The notes under the pieces: generated by a model
The model's database searches: none
What the model saw: only the letters and a program-made list of their open reading frames with translations
Told to the model about the DNA's origin: nothing
Part shown: positions 1 through 12,735 of the stretch, in pieces
How the letters are laid out: every line of letters starts with the position of its first letter
How positions within the stretch are numbered: position 1 is the first letter of the stretch
Program-made: the position numbers and the translations under genes
NCBI GenBank assembly: GCA_921293015.1
Contig: OV121092.1
Coordinates: forward strand, 5,524,001 to 5,588,000
Direction: 5' to 3'
Length of the DNA: 64,000 nucleotides
Origin: Phorcus lineatus
Taxonomy: Eukaryota; Mollusca; Gastropoda; Trochida; Trochidae

Positions 1-780
1 AATCTTTGCTGTCAGTAGTACACAAAGTGTGAAAATTTAAGTACTGAAATAAATTCTCTGTAAGTGAATAAAATTTCTTCAATGAGCATTATGTTACTGG
101 AATAGACGAAAAACATGATGATGTATTAGAGCCTAAATTCCCAACATAAAGTCTTTTTGCACACCACCAATTTCCTCTTATAAAATTCTAAACCTTTGTT
201 TAGATTGAACCTGTAGCGCTGACATTTATTCTATAATACCAGATAGGAATAACCTTGCAGTGCATCGATTGAAAAATATGCTGTGACATATATAGAGGAT
301 ACCAAACGACCTTCCATTTAATGCTGTTTTGATTAAACGAGTAAATGATTTCGTATAAAACGAGCGAAAACGAGTTTAATACCTAATCATTCATGAGTTC
401 GATAATAATATTAATACATGGTAGGAAGGTAAGTATTCGGTTTATTACTAGCCCTCATAAATCAAGCATGAGTGCCGATAGTGATAAGAAACTAACGTAT
501 CAGCGACATGGCTGCCATTGTGACGGCGGTGCTAATATTGTGACGTCACAACTAAACTCTATTGTGACGTCGTACACACAGCTGTATTACACTAGTTTAA
601 TACCGCAGTATCTTACATGGGCGAGTTTTTTTATTATCCTTTATAAGCATTTATGATTGTAATGATTTAAATGACTATATCTAGCTGTGAACGTATTAAA
701 CTATCAACATCTATATGTTACTGTATATGAAGATTTAACCATTTATTGTCATATCATTTTGATTTTTTTTTGCTTCATTT
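1..780. other. Intergenic, CRE-like TGACG cluster
   Basis: No supportable gene. Three TGACG motifs lie close together at 521, 541 (full palindromic TGACGTCA) and 564, each preceded by ATTG. They are matches to the CREB/ATF binding consensus. Similar TGACG-rich spacing recurs inside the MITE at 16.1-16.2 kb, so this may be a MITE remnant rather than a host regulatory site. Confidence 0.3.
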
Positions 781-782
781 GT

Positions 783-1175
783 AAACACGACCAACAAATC
801 CCAAGGTAAATCATAAAGTCGTACAGATATCCAGTTGAATGTAGTAAATCCATTTGACCTAAGACTGTGACATTCAGCTCAGATATTGATGAAAGTCTCC
901 CGGAAAACTATGTCAATAACACAAGGATTGGTGCTTAGGACAAATTTACAATTGCTGATTTCAACTGTTGAGTCGGGGACATAATTGCACTAATGCCTAC
1001 TCATTAACTTTATGACTTCATTAGCCTGGACTTACCTAACTGACATTATAATTGCTGTCACAACATGGTTATTAGCTTGTTTGGAATTCTTATGTGGTCA
1101 CATATAGATACTTATGTGTCATAAGGAGCGAAAAGATAATGGAAAGTGAACAGGGCTTTACTTAATAGTTACCAT
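783..1175. repeat. Tandem-unit block A, copy 1
   Basis: About 390 bp that recurs near 7.66, 13.05 and 22.27 kb with roughly 75-85% identity by eye. It marks the tandem units best. Landmarks are a GTAAATCCATTTGAC segment, CAATGTCAATAACACA-like sequence and the core CCTACTCATTAACTTTATGACTTCATTA. On the - strand one frame has no indels relative to the 7.66 and 22.27 kb copies but carries two in-frame stops here, so coding is doubtful. Confidence 0.75.
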
Positions 1176-1204
1176 TAAATGTATGAGTCATTAAATCATG
1201 CACA

Positions 1205-1345
1205 CGCTCTTGGTTGGAATTACCGAACCATGGGTGGTACTACGCTGAATTTCAGTGTAGCTTTGCACCAAAACAAAGTTGCCGAGGCCCTGAAGGGATT
1301 CGAACTCCTGACCTCTTGCTTTAGACAGAGGAGATACAGCTGCAG
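1205..1345 (+). repeat. SINE-like repeat fragment (three copies in window)
   Basis: Shares the run ACCATGGGTGGTACT, then CGCTGAATTTCAGTGTAG, with a longer copy at 50.86-51.13 kb and an inverted one at 58.48-58.80 kb. It ends with a tRNA-like stretch (GATTCGAACTCCTGACC then a short stem). It looks like a dispersed tRNA-related short repeat. It sits just downstream of block A only in this unit, so it inserted after that unit arose. Confidence 0.6.
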
Positions 1346-1459
1346 GTAATACTTAAATGAATGTGTAAATTATATTCTTTAACAATAAACTAAAACCTTC
1401 TCATAAATTACAAATATTTAATGTCTGAGGGAAAAAAATCCAACTAACCCTCTTTATTG

Positions 1460-1577
1460 TCATATATTAGAAATGTTTGAGGGGATAATGCTCTGCCAAC
1501 TTTGCCATCTGAACTGAGAGACTTGTAACTTCATAATCGGAAAATACAGTTTTACTGCAATGATGAACAAGTTATTC
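1460..1577 (-). pseudogene. Exon-like block B, copy 1 (degraded acceptor)
   Basis: Copy of the exon-like frame at 14.11-14.24 kb. One base is missing at the start relative to that copy, after which about 38 codons stay open to a stop at the homologous end. The shared skeleton is NLF near the start and PSN close to the stop. The acceptor AG has become AAAG in a weaker context. Product unknown. Confidence 0.25.
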
Positions 1578-2294
1578 CTTTGAAGTTAGTTCGTTTTAAG
1601 AGCAAATTTCCATAATAAACATTTTCTGTCTGTTTATCTGAATAGCAGAAACGTAGTATCAAGCTGGTTTAACTGTGTGTTGTTAAAAACTTATTTCATA
1701 AACTGAACCTGTTATTGACATTCATTCAAAATCTTTAAACTATAATTCATATAACACAATGGAGTTAGTAATAGTCGCTACATAAACATTAATAAACTAC
1801 ACACAAAAATGCTGGGATTATTTTATTTATCTTACATTTTTTACATTAGTTGTAATGTGCTTTTACATGTTTCAACAACGTAATGGGCCTTGAAGCAATG
1901 CAGTCACACAAGTTACTATGCATCAACTGCAATGAAAGAATGTTATTACAGATGACACAAGGAATTGGTATTTCGTGGCGTAAAGGAAAATATGTCCTTG
2001 TATTGTCATAAATGAAGCATCAACACCTTTTAATGCAGTCTTCACAGATCAACTACTACCGTCATTCTTATCAACCACATTCAAAATGTTTAAGCTTTAT
2101 TTCATATTCTTGGTTATCAATTAAACAGCCTTTCATGATTTCCCTTTCACAAGTTGGGCATATAAAAAAATTCGATTGGATCTATTTACCCAATGAGTGC
2201 AGAGAAACGAAGAGGAAAGAAACTGCGTACTTGGTAATCAATTACACAGGCTCTAGTGCTAATGCGATTGGAAATCATTACTCGTCTACTTAAG

Positions 2295-2459
2295 AAATTA
2301 GCTGAATTGGATTCCGAATCCGAAGAGTCATCTTACTTCAGAGAGTCTTTACACTTTAATCAGTGGCAGAAGGATTACATCCCATTGTTCAGACGTTGCG
2401 ATCATGTATTTTATCATATAATGAAGGGTGCAATCAGTGCAATAAAGCTAGCGGAATAA
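2295..2459 (+). CDS. Candidate terminal exon, N-[QH]-W-DYI family, copy 1
   Basis: Fifty-four codons and a stop follow a splice-acceptor-like CTACTTAAG ending at 2294. The frame also runs open upstream to an ATG at 2262. Residues 13-33 carry SSYFRES, then FNQWQKDYIP and FRR. The same skeleton (RES, N-H-W, DYI, YR) is in the exon at 44.10-44.33 kb and, shorter, at 49.30 kb. That cross-copy conservation is my main reason for calling it coding. The peptide is short, charged and rich in aromatic residues, with no domain I recognise. A frameshifted copy lies 2.5 kb downstream at 4781. Upstream exons were not identified. Confidence 0.4.
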   Translation, partial: KLAELDSESEESSYFRESLHFNQWQKDYIPLFRRCDHVFYHIMKGAISAIKLAE

Positions 2460-3770
2460 ACTTGGTATCCGAATCTTGTAAACATGCAAATTAGGTCAAA
2501 AGGCGAATTATTTTCACAAAACTCCATACATTTCATTCAAAATCTCAAACGGTTACCCATGATTGATCATTGCAAGTTAAAAGGCTGTTATCTGTTCGAG
2601 TGAATATTTTTAAACACAATCCAGCAGGGTACATAACCATGAACTCATATTTTAACAATATCTTGGTTATCGATGCATTGTTATAATCATATATTTCCAT
2701 AGAGAACCTACCACATGCAGGAAAACTTATCAGAAATCATACATGTGAGATTAAGTTTTATTTCAGAATAACACTTTGACAGACTGTTGCTTTTAAACTA
2801 ATCCATGTGCATGTTTTAAGTGATGAAATATGTTTTAAAGAATCAAAATAACAAAACAAGCAACCTCAACTTCGCAAATAATTGCCGTTTAGTCTAAGAA
2901 TACTGATAATCATGACAACCCAAATTTAGAATGTAGTTAGATTTTCTTTCCTGATGTAGCAATACTTGCAAGTTATTCATTGATATTCAGAATCATTAGA
3001 AAAGCATAAATCAACTAAACATTTTGTTTATGAGCTGGAAATCTTACATGTAAATGTCCACAGATTCTAGGACATGCTTTAGGAAAATAATGAAATTGAA
3101 ACATGCTTAATCTGTTTACAGCTGTGCGAGAGAAGATTGACATAAGACAAGTCAAGAATGAAGGCAATTTTCCAACAAAGATTAGGATTTTGAGGTCATG
3201 GATTGTCATGAAACAAATATCAGCATATGGCTAGGAGTTTATACTGTTGTATTTCACATTTCTGTAGCAGGAATCCGCACCATATGTTTAATGAAAGTAC
3301 ACCCTACATACCTAGTTGTTTCTCTCCTCAATGAGTCTTTGAAACCAGGAAAATACAAAACCCAATACTCACCATTTTGAGAATCCCTTTTCTTCTATAT
3401 CACTTAAAACATTAAAACTGAATAAGGTTATTACTGGTGCAAATGGTATGGAATTACGACTGTGAATTAATGGAAATCAGTTAACTGTGTCAATGACCAC
3501 TCGTTCATCAGAGGAAGAAAGAAAGAAAACTCTCAGTAAGTCCCATTGCACCTTGTGTCATTTCTGTTTTCTCATTATGCAATAGCAACATGGTTTTGCT
3601 GCTCGTTTTGAAACCCAGGGGACGACTAAATGCATTTTAAGGGGAATCAACCTTTCGAATTCATAATGACTGCTGTTAAAATTTATGCCAAATGCTCGCA
3701 TAACACAATTTTTATTCCTAATATATTATATTAATGTGACAGGAACACGCAAGGCTCAAAATCTCTTTAT
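2460..3770. other. Intergenic, no feature seen
   Basis: AT-rich sequence with only short chance reading frames. Nothing recognisable. Confidence 0.5.
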
Positions 3771-3772
3771 GT

Positions 3773-3875
3773 TATAATGTATATATGCTTTATATGACAA
3801 TTCATGAAGTTTATGATGTCCATATATATAATGTATATATGCTTTATATGACAATTCATGAAGTTTATGATGTCC
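3773..3875. repeat. Perfect 49-bp direct duplication
   Basis: The 49 bases at 3773-3821 are repeated identically at 3827-3875, a period of 54. Perfect identity in an otherwise diverged region indicates a recent local duplication. Confidence 0.9.
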
Positions 3876-4780
3876 CATAATAGGCATGGAGATACATTCA
3901 TAGACCAAAATGTTAATGGTTAATGTTATTTTCTGGAAACTAGGTAGGGGCTTATGTAAATCTAATCTTGTCTAGGTGGTCGAAAAGGTTTGCAACCATA
4001 TACACTTGCTGCATTATTAATTTAAGCAAAATACCAAACTCTTCAAGATCAAAATGCTTCTTGCTTCACCTTGTGAAAGAAACAAGTCGGTGGACAGTGG
4101 TTGAATTCTAAATATTATAGTGCCAACATTGAAAAACACCGACCAGGGTGCGAGAGCAATAATCAATAGCAAAGAGACATATCACGGTCTGAGATGAAAA
4201 TAGCTATGAGAAAAACTAACTTAGATTAGAGAGGAACCATTCCTTGTCATATTGTTAGAATACATTGTAATTATGGACAGTTGAAGTAACCATTACTTTG
4301 TACATACGATCCACACACATCTTACCATTTAGACATTTTGTTAAGCATTTTTTGTACTAAAGGAAAATTGAGAAAAGCATAGCAAATGAATAATTAATCG
4401 TTTGTCGAAATAAAGGGAGTTCAATTTTTTTGATTTTATTATAATTTATTTCTCTCCTTATTACGTTGGCTGTCCTTTATCATGAGAAGAAACAAATTGT
4501 CCTCTGGTGTCAAATAAGCAAAATACATGAACTAGCAATGTCAAATATGTAGTTCAACAGCTATTCATCCTGTCAATACAAACACAATACTGCCAATCTA
4601 TGTTGAACCCAAATCAAGATTTCCATTTAAACAAGTTGGATGTATTAGGGGCTTTGATAGGGTTTATTTATTCTACGATAGAGCGCAGAGGAAAGGAGGG
4701 AAAGAAACTACGCATTTGGTGAATCAATTACACGGGCTTTACTTCTAATGCGATTGGAAATCGTTACTCATCTACTTAAG

Positions 4781-4930
4781 AAATTGGCTGCTTCTTTAGA
4801 GAGTCATCATATATCAGAGGGTGTCAGTGGCAGAAGGATTACATCCAATTGTTCACGCACGGATATCATGCGTAACACTGCGTTTTTGAATTTGAATACA
4901 ATATTTTACAATATCTCTGTGTTAACATAA
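4781..4930 (+). pseudogene. Frameshifted copy of the 2295 terminal exon
   Basis: The preceding 50 bases match the upstream side of the 2295 exon closely (GCGATTGGAAATCGTTACTC, acceptor CTACTTAAG at 4780). The exon start matches too. A deletion in the SESEESSYF part then shifts the frame, so GTGGCAGAAGGATTACATCC is present as DNA but is read out of frame. I read it as a dead duplicate. Confidence 0.5.
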
Positions 4931-5249
4931 TTCTGTTGTCATGAGTTTTTTCTAAAGTTTTATGATGTTCCCGTAAGTTCAGGGAGTCTTTTAGATTATA
5001 ATATCATAAATAACAACCATTTTTGTTTCTTATTTCATTTATTATATACGCAAAGAATATAACAATAATATTTACATACAGAGATACTTAAATGGGGTTA
5101 ATACTCATCGCCTTGACCAGTTTTGTGTGCATATGGTTTTCTCGAATAAAACATATTTTCGGATTTCACATGACAAAAGTTGCGATTTCAAGATTTTATA
5201 CAACTTACCTTCTATCACTTTCAGTTTTATAGCACCGCATTATAGTTAA

Positions 5250-5995
5250 GGTTATCGTGGTGTGGTCGTTTTGGCGATCAGTGACCCTGATAGCTTTACC
5301 TCCTTGAGCTTATATGCTCCTGGAAGGTGCACCTAATCTGGACAAGTCTACGATAAGAAGCAAAACCAAATGTTGGTCTTTTCAAAAACCACTTCCCCTC
5401 TATTAGTCTCTCTATTTTGGATCGTTTAAATAACTCTTTCCTTCTTTTAGACTCTCTATTTTCTGCCTGTCCTCGCTTTTTCGATCCCTTTTTTTCGCTG
5501 ATCTGTCCACTCTTGTTCGGATTATATTCATCCAATTGTTGAAGCCGTCAGGAAGCATATGTTTTGCGACGATGTTGCATTGGACACACCCATCTCACTC
5601 ATTCATATCTCTTCAAGGGGGAAGACCCCCTGTGTGTATTCCCTGTCAGTGTCCCCTCACAGTTAAGCTCATCCTGTGTGAGTGCTGAGACACTGCACAA
5701 GTAAGAAAACATTTTACCCAAATGTTTAAATTTCACAACTTTTTCATCAATTCGGTGAACACCGTATTTTAGAATATCTAAAGGCAATTAATCTATTTGA
5801 TAAGGTATAGAATTTTAAACTTTCTTTATCAGCTTTTAACCAACTCTGTGATATTTTGCTGATGTTTTTACAGCCTTCGTACTGTAACACCTTTCAGCTT
5901 TTGCAATCATTTTCATTTCATTAAATTCCTCGCCGCTAATGTTTGAAATATTGCCCAAGCGACGTTAAACATTAACTCACTCACTCCATTGTTAA
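5250..5995 (-). repeat. Dispersed repeat with basic frame and Haliotis-type tail
   Basis: On the - strand a 79-codon frame (5296-5535) is very rich in Lys, Arg and Glu, but it has no recognisable domain and starts with no convincing context. An overlapping frame is equally basic, so the composition comes from the purine-rich strand. The interval ends at 5945-5993 with GCCCAAGCGACGTTAAAC and an ACTCACTCACTC tail, which I know from gastropod SINE/LINE 3' ends. I call the whole a repeat of uncertain class. Confidence 0.4.
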
Positions 5996-7090
5996 ATAAT
6001 TGAGAAAATATTGTTGAAACTTACCCGCTAAATCACTTTAGTGTTAACATGATGAGAAGGTAATTATGAAATTCAAATTCATGTTTTGCTTAGTTTGATT
6101 GTTATTACGTGTATTCATAAAGTGCTAAATTATTTGGAAAGATATTATATTCACCATGTCACATTAATTTTGTTTAATTATATCAATTACACAAACGAAT
6201 ACGCTAACGTTTCCTTATTTTTATTATCAATTAAATAATTAAACTCTATAGTACCTGATGTGAGTGATTTCTTAAAAGAATAAAACTCAGATAAACTAAA
6301 GCAGAACATAAAATTGGAAAAAATACATTCAATCCACCAAGATACTTGAAAACGTATTAACTTAACATGCATAATTGTGGTTAACATTTTGGGCTACGAT
6401 TGTAGTTGTTTGATCCTTTGTTTAAGCTTAATTGAATAATAAAAATTACTGCAGTCCTAATCCCTTTGTAAAGAAAGATGACCATTCAGAAACGATTTCA
6501 TTATTTCAAACTCTACACTCAAGAAAGTATTTTATAAAGTAAAGTTGAAGTGTTGAAAAACATTCTTGAAATCGTTTATTCACTCAGCTCCTCAAATGAT
6601 ATCAGATGAAAAATATATCAAATGTTTGTGTCTGTGAATATCCTGGTTTTAAATTTTGCAAAAATGTCTTATTAATCAATATGTGCAGAACCAATTTTAA
6701 TTGTACCTGACAGTGATCTTCTAAAAGTAGCAGCGCTATACATCCCCTTAGTTTGATTTTATCTAAATGGATTTGCCTTCAGTCATGAAAAGCTAGCACC
6801 TTATTCAAGTATGCAAAATCTGTCAAAAATAGTAGTAAATAATTTAAACAGAAAAGTCAAAAGTAAGAGAAAGTAGCTATAGGTATGCCAGATACAATTC
6901 TTGCAAGATGTGGAACAGAACATCTAAATATATTACCCACAATTCTTTTGTTTTATTTGTATTGCATATTGAACACAGTTGTCCTCTTTTAATATCAAGC
7001 AACGCACTTAGATATAATGCCTTCAAGCAAGTTGTCAATCCAACATGGTGAAAATGGACATCTCTATTAACTTTCATTAAACAACAATTT
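5996..7090. other. Intergenic, no feature seen
   Basis: Very AT-rich. Short frames on both strands are what chance predicts. Nothing recognisable. Confidence 0.5.
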
Positions 7091-7094
7091 CATG

Positions 7095-7330
7095 ATATTT
7101 AGTCTGAGCACGCACATTAAGGGTACGCTAAATACCGTGTCAACGCATCTAAAACAGTTGTCAGTAGATCTAAAACCGCTCTAAAATCTTTTTGATTGAT
7201 GTCCAATTCTGGATCTATATTGACCTTGTTATCCATTATATTCCAAGTGTCGTTTTCTATTTCTGCCTTGGCATCAGAATGATTTTTCTTCTTTTTTCAA
7301 ATGGGTTCAGTGCAAACGGACAGGTATTTG
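7095..7330. repeat. Tandem-unit block C, copy at 7.1 kb
   Basis: Homologous to 12,594-12,760 and 21,745-21,960: AGTCTGAGCACGCACATTAAGGG, then ACGCATCTAAAACAGTTGTCAGTAGATCT. In the other two copies the far end of this block holds the - strand NDFTP reading frame. Here that part is degraded and no frame or stop survives. It lies 0.5 kb before block A, the same order and spacing as in the other units. Confidence 0.65.
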
Positions 7331-7659
7331 CTACATTATTTTGTTGTTCACTGAATAGTTTCCAAAAAGCTAAATATCATCTTGAATTGCGTTTTCATAT
7401 CAAATGATGTTCATAGTCGTTAATCATTTACGTATCAACAATATATTTCCCTGTGTTTTACTTGTAATACATATACTTAAAGAGTATTTTAATGAACATT
7501 AATCTTACTCGTGTTCTACTTTTAACATATACATTTACACTGTTCATAATCCATATTTTGTTCACGATCATATAATACTTTGTAAATGTATATCGACTAC
7601 TATTTAAATTGATAAAATTAAAAATGACTTCTTATTTAAAGAATGAACTACCTGCTCGT

Positions 7660-8065
7660 TATTCATTCGTAAACACGCCAAAAAATCACAAAGTTGCAGC
7701 TCAGACTTCCAGTCAAATGAAGTAAATCCATTTGACCCAAGGCTGTGACATTGAGCTTTGATATTGACAAAAGTCTCCCAGCAAACAATGTCAATAACAC
7801 AGGGATTGGTGCCGAGTGCTGATTTACAATTACTGCTTTCAACTGTTTAGCTGGGAAGACGATTGCAGTATTGCCTACTCATTAACTTAATGACTTCATT
7901 AAGCTGCACTTATCTTATTGAGATCACAAATCAACTGAAGTGTAAACATGGTTAATGACTTGGTGATAATTCTTATAATGTCACATATGGCAATTCAATG
8001 TGTGATAAGGAGCCAAGAAAGTCGGAAATTGATCAGGCCTTTACTAAACAGTCACCATGAACTGA
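7660..8065. repeat. Tandem-unit block A, copy 2
   Basis: Second block A copy, about 85% identical by eye to the 22.27 kb copy over 300 bp. On the - strand a frame of about 75 codons is open here from 7890 down to a TGA at 7663. The same frame has stops in copies 1 and 4. No ATG opens the frame, so an exon is possible but not shown. Confidence 0.75.
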
Positions 8066-8799
8066 CCGTATGAATTCTGAGGCAGTTTCGTTTATTCATC
8101 ATTCGTCACTAATATGCGCGTTACGTAATATTTGATTTTAACATAGTAAGAAATAGAATACAAAAATAGTAACAAAACAAAATGATTTTATGGAAGACCC
8201 TGACGAAATATTTTTGTCAATTCAAAGAAACATTGAATGCGACTCAAGGTCAAGGTTTTTTGATATACATGTATTGATTCTAACGAAAAAGGATCTTTGA
8301 TAAAAACTTCAAAATAAACATCAATTACATCAGTTACAAGTTTTTGTTGACACGGTAATCTGTATTCCTATAATCCGATTGTAAAGGGTTTTTATTTGTT
8401 CAGGATCTGAAATCGATAAATTGATTTAGATATTGAATCTGCAGAAATCATCATCTTATCCCGAATGAAAAACAAAAAAAGAAAAACAGTGAATTTTGCA
8501 AGGGCACAATCTCCCAAGTGGTCCATTAAATCCAAAATATAATGAAATTATTTGATTTAAGCAACAGATTCAGATATTGGATATCAGATAACACAGAAAA
8601 CTGATATCATGTTTATCGATTCAGCGCCAGAAAAGGATTACCTATTTTTGAAATTAACATATGTATCAATTGAATGTAATAATTATATTCTTTATCTTAA
8701 TCTTAATCTTTCTCTAAAATTAAAATTTGTTTGAGTAAGACTGAAACACCTTTTCATTAACATTCCATTTTATCATTTAATTTGAATGGTAAACCCTCG

Positions 8800-8930
8800 T
8801 CATTGCAATAAATTAGCAGAGTGTGGATGACAGATGCTTTGCTCAACTTCTTGAACCGAGAAAAAAGTCAATATTGGCAAGTGCCATTTTTATGCATCGT
8901 TAAACAAGTTTAATCCCCTTAAGTTAGGTC
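8800..8930 (-). pseudogene. Exon-like block B, copy 2 (stops)
   Basis: Aligns with the exon-like frame at 14,112-14,236 (shared ATTAAACTTGTTTA and TTGCCAATATTGA segments) but has at least three in-frame stops and no AG acceptor. A decayed copy. Confidence 0.35.
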
Positions 8931-9875
8931 TTTATAGAAGCAAATTGCTATAATGCACTAGTTCTGGTTTTTTTACACTAACAGAAGTGCCACATCTTTA
9001 AGTATTAAATATTTACGATAGCATTCTATATACTTGATATATAACCTTATCTGAAATGCAACTACAAATATTGTCTGAGTAACATCAGCTTTGAATGAAG
9101 ACTTCATTTGATCATTTATGATGAGTAAGATGTAATGAGTTTACAGGATCCTTTGAAAACTGAATAACTTGATGTATAGCCACAACTAATTTTGAACCTA
9201 ATAAAACAATTATTACACAGATCTCGTATAATAAGAAATGTTATCACTTCTTTAAAATGTCAGTGGGAAGACAGGTAATATTATAATATTAGTACAATGA
9301 GACAAAGACTATGAGAAAATTGGAGTTAAAGATACAGTTTGATTTTCAAAACAAAATTTATCAAGTATCAAATATAATTATTCATAATTTCTAATATTTT
9401 AAATTGTTGTGAAACCCTTTCAGCCGTAATGATCTTCCAAAATTGCTGAATTTTATACTTATGCGTTTGTCAATCAAACGTTAGTGAAAAGAAAGGTTTA
9501 TCTACATTGAAAAACATTTAAAAAGGAAATAAGTTTCCAGACCATTTCAGACCATTCTGTTAATACTCCTTGGTATTGTCTTCTTTGTTTTTATCTATTT
9601 ACCCCCAAAAGGGAATCCAATACACTCGTAAGTTTGAAATTAATCAATCTAATTTCAATCTTAAGTTTCTTTCAATATATTTACTAGTTTCAGATCAATA
9701 ATTTTTATGAATCAGATCTATATTAGCATTTGTTGTACAACGTTTTCAATTTCATAAAATAAACATATCACATTTATCTTACATTTTATACTGTTTAATG
9801 CCAAAGGTATAATGAATTTAAATAATGAACCCGAACAAAGTCGTAAATAGCTATTTTAATCTTTTTGTTACCAGG
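8931..9875. other. Intergenic, no feature seen
   Basis: AT-rich sequence without a supportable gene. Confidence 0.5.
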
Positions 9876-10035
9876 TGTAAGTATGAACAGCTAGTGAACA
9901 ACTAGATAAGTAAAAGCACTCTGCGGACTGATAAATGTATGTTGTTCATTAACTAGTCAACCAGGAACACTGAAGTGCTTTTAAAAGGATTGCTTCAATA
10001 TGCAAACATAAGTGACCATGTAATACTCTACCAAG
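9876..10035. repeat. Tandem-unit block E, copy 1
   Basis: Matches 16,565-16,705: GAACAACTAGATAAG, then GAACACTGAAGTGCTTTTAAAAGG, then AGTGACCATGTAATACTCTACC. It sits at the same relative place in both units, which supports tandem duplication. Confidence 0.65.
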
Positions 10036-11900
10036 TGTCCACCTCATCCATTAGGACCTATTAGTAAACAACCAGTGCCAAGACGGTGTTGAGATCTTAT
10101 TTATCTTACGTTATATGATACTGATTCATGAAATGCATTGTGTTGCAATAGCAACAGATACAAGTTTTAACTGTGGATAATAAACAATGAAAATGAATTA
10201 AATAAATATAAACGGAAATTGGGATTGCAGCTGCTTTCAATACACATTTTATGAAAATTATTTGTAAAAGACTGGAAAATGAAATCTTAACATGCAAACT
10301 TATTTCTAAGATAAAGGACTCAACAGAGAGAACACGCTATAGTTCGTGTATAGCTGTTTAAGCTTTGTGTTCTCTTCAAAACCATTTCATAACAAAATAA
10401 TCAAAATATTCAAAATAATAGTTTAACATGATTACTTGAAGAAACATTGCTAACTAAAATGGGATCTAAAGAAAATGACAGCCAAATCCTTCACTATTCC
10501 TTATACAATTTCACCTGCAAAATGCAAATAATCTTTCTTCTCTGGCAGTCCATCCTCGCATTGTCTTCACTTTTTGTAGTCTGTAGGTCAAAGTCTAAGG
10601 TCTTTTTATTTCGATGCATTATTTGACATTTTGCAACCCATTTTTGTGATTACCCCTGTAGCGAGTGCAGTTTCTAATTATGGTTATTTAGCATACACAG
10701 TCATGGTGTCGTGCAATAAGTGCGTTTATATTGCAATTATCATTTTGGATCATTGCAAATTTATTATGGTTCTTAGGTCTTCGTTTGTTGTAGTAACACA
10801 AGTTTTTTGGGAAACGTGTTTCTTTGTGGCTTTCAATTGCCTTCTACTTGGTAAGACCTGTTTACTGATTTGTCAACTGTAGCAAGTTGTATCCAGTTTG
10901 GCAATCAATCTGTGTAACATAAGCTAAAAATGGGCGGTCTGAGTATAAATATGTAGATTGATTTCATATAATTTTCCATAGATGATGCTGGTCACTTTTC
11001 ACTCTGTCTGTGAGTGAAGAATAATGGTACTACACACAATACTCTTATACGTTTTTCAACCGAATGGAATAAAAAGGCTGTATTCCATCGCATCTTGCAT
11101 AACTGTTCATGAAAAGAAGACCTTAATAAAAGGAAAAACAATTTATCAATATTGAATTTCTATTCCAATCTCGCAGACAGTATTTTACATATTTCACAAG
11201 ATCATTAAACCTATTTAGTCTGTTTTTTTACATAATAATAGGTAACCAATAACCAATCCAGTCACCAATGTTTGTGAGATATAGGCGTCTTTACATATGT
11301 ATAGAATAATTTGTGCGAAGTTAGTTGAGGAGTGATAATCTAACTGTAACATTGTCTGTAACAAACACATACCACAAGACCATACCATATTTTATCTTCT
11401 GTCATTAAAATATCCATGAAATGAAGACAAAAAGAGTCAATGGTTTATAAAACTTCAATGCAAGAGTTATAACGTGTTTATTGAAAGTCACATGTGATAT
11501 ATAAGTTATACAGCAATTGTTTATCTTTCATTCATTATTTAGAATATGTTCATATTGTTTATATGAAGATATTTGTACTTTAGAAAAATAGTCTGTACAC
11601 ATAAACTAACGGGCAAAAGTTAGTATATGGCTATTTTGACAGCATGTAACAAAGCAAAACAACAAAATTTCTTCCATAACTTTAAGTCATCACAATTAAC
11701 AACCAAAGACGATTTAAATATAAATAACAACAAAAGTGCAAGTTCTTTGTTAAACGTCACTGACATCTTGATCATCATACACACATGGGGTCGATTATCT
11801 CGGAATCAATCGTGAAAGAATATACCGGGGCCAAGTTTATGAGTCACTGGATGGATTATCCATTAACAAGAGAGTCAGTAACGGGTGTGTAACACCTTCT
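10036..11900. other. Intergenic, no feature seen
   Basis: Only chance-length frames, the longest about 83 codons at 10,631-10,882 on the + strand (hydrophobic, no known domain, no conserved copy). Nothing else recognised. Confidence 0.4.
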
Positions 11901-12405
11901 GCGTCGATGCATGCCCTCTAACGTCTCCTCATTGACGTTGTCAAACGCCGGATGATGCTATTGGGAATGCGGTTCCACTCTTCCGTCAGGGCTTGCTGTA
12001 GTCGTTGTCTATTCTGTGGAACTTGTTGTCGTCTTCTGAATTGTTTGTCCAGATGATCCCATATGTGTTCAATAGGATTCATATCAGGTGAGTAGGCTGG
12101 CCACGGCAAAACATCGACGTTATTTCTCTGCAGAAAGTCACGGGTCTCTTTGGCAGTGTGGGGTCTCGTATTGTCCTGTTGAAAGATGACACCCTGGAGC
12201 TGTTCCTGAGATGAATTGTCCGGATGTAACGGTCTTCCCGGTCTGTAGTAACCCATGGCAGTCCACTTCTTGGCCTGTCTTGGGTACTACCAGTGTTACG
12301 GTAACGCGAGAACAGCCTAGAGATTGTTGCTGGCGTGCAGTTGAAGGTTCTCGCAATGTGAGCTTGATACATTCCTTGGTCTAAGGAACAACTGACCACC
12401 AACTT
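11900..12405 (-). pseudogene. Tc1/mariner-like transposase, internally deleted
   Basis: Cut-and-paste DNA transposase relic. From 12,402 downward the first frame carries the N-terminal helix-turn-helix (Q-A-H-I-A-R, PATISRLFSRY, then RPRSG and DRYIRTIHLRN). The second frame, 12,256-11,918, carries the end of the DDE domain: FQQDNTRPHTA, LPWPAYSPDMNPIEHIWD and a basic tail. The middle of the catalytic domain, with the first Asp, is missing. The two parts are joined out of frame near 12,200. A TAG also interrupts the C-terminus at 11,918, after which homologous-looking codons continue. Terminal inverted repeats were not found with confidence. Non-functional. Confidence 0.9.
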
Positions 12406-12593
12406 TGAGCTAACAAACAGTTTACAAGACTACCACCAGAACTCGATGTATAGTTTGACTAACCGATGTGTATGAGATTATGCTCATTGATCTTTCTTTT
12501 CCATATCGATCAATGTTTCAGGCATGCTCTCAATTAAACTTAATACAAACGGACATCTCTCTTATACTTCACCCAGAATCAATTTCAGTATAT

Positions 12594-12735
12594 CTAGTCA
12601 GGGCATGCACATTTGACATACAGTAAATAGCTTTTCAATGCATCTAATAGTGGATCCTAAAGCAGCTTTAATATACAAGTGTTTGATTTCCTCTTCTAGA
12701 TTATTATTGACTTTGTTATCCCCGCTGACTAGTAT
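12594..12735. repeat. Tandem-unit block C, copy at 12.6 kb
   Basis: Same order as at 7.1 and 21.75 kb: CTAGTCAGGGCATGCACAT, CAATGCATCTAA, GTGGATC, then the NDFTP exon-like frame on the opposite strand. Confidence 0.65.

Noticed and set aside
393..656. 87-codon + strand frame
   Set aside because: No acceptor, domain or copy. Part is the TGACG repeat cluster.
5296..5535. 79-codon Lys/Arg/Glu-rich frame
   Set aside because: Another overlapping frame is equally basic, so the charge reflects a purine-rich strand inside a repeat.
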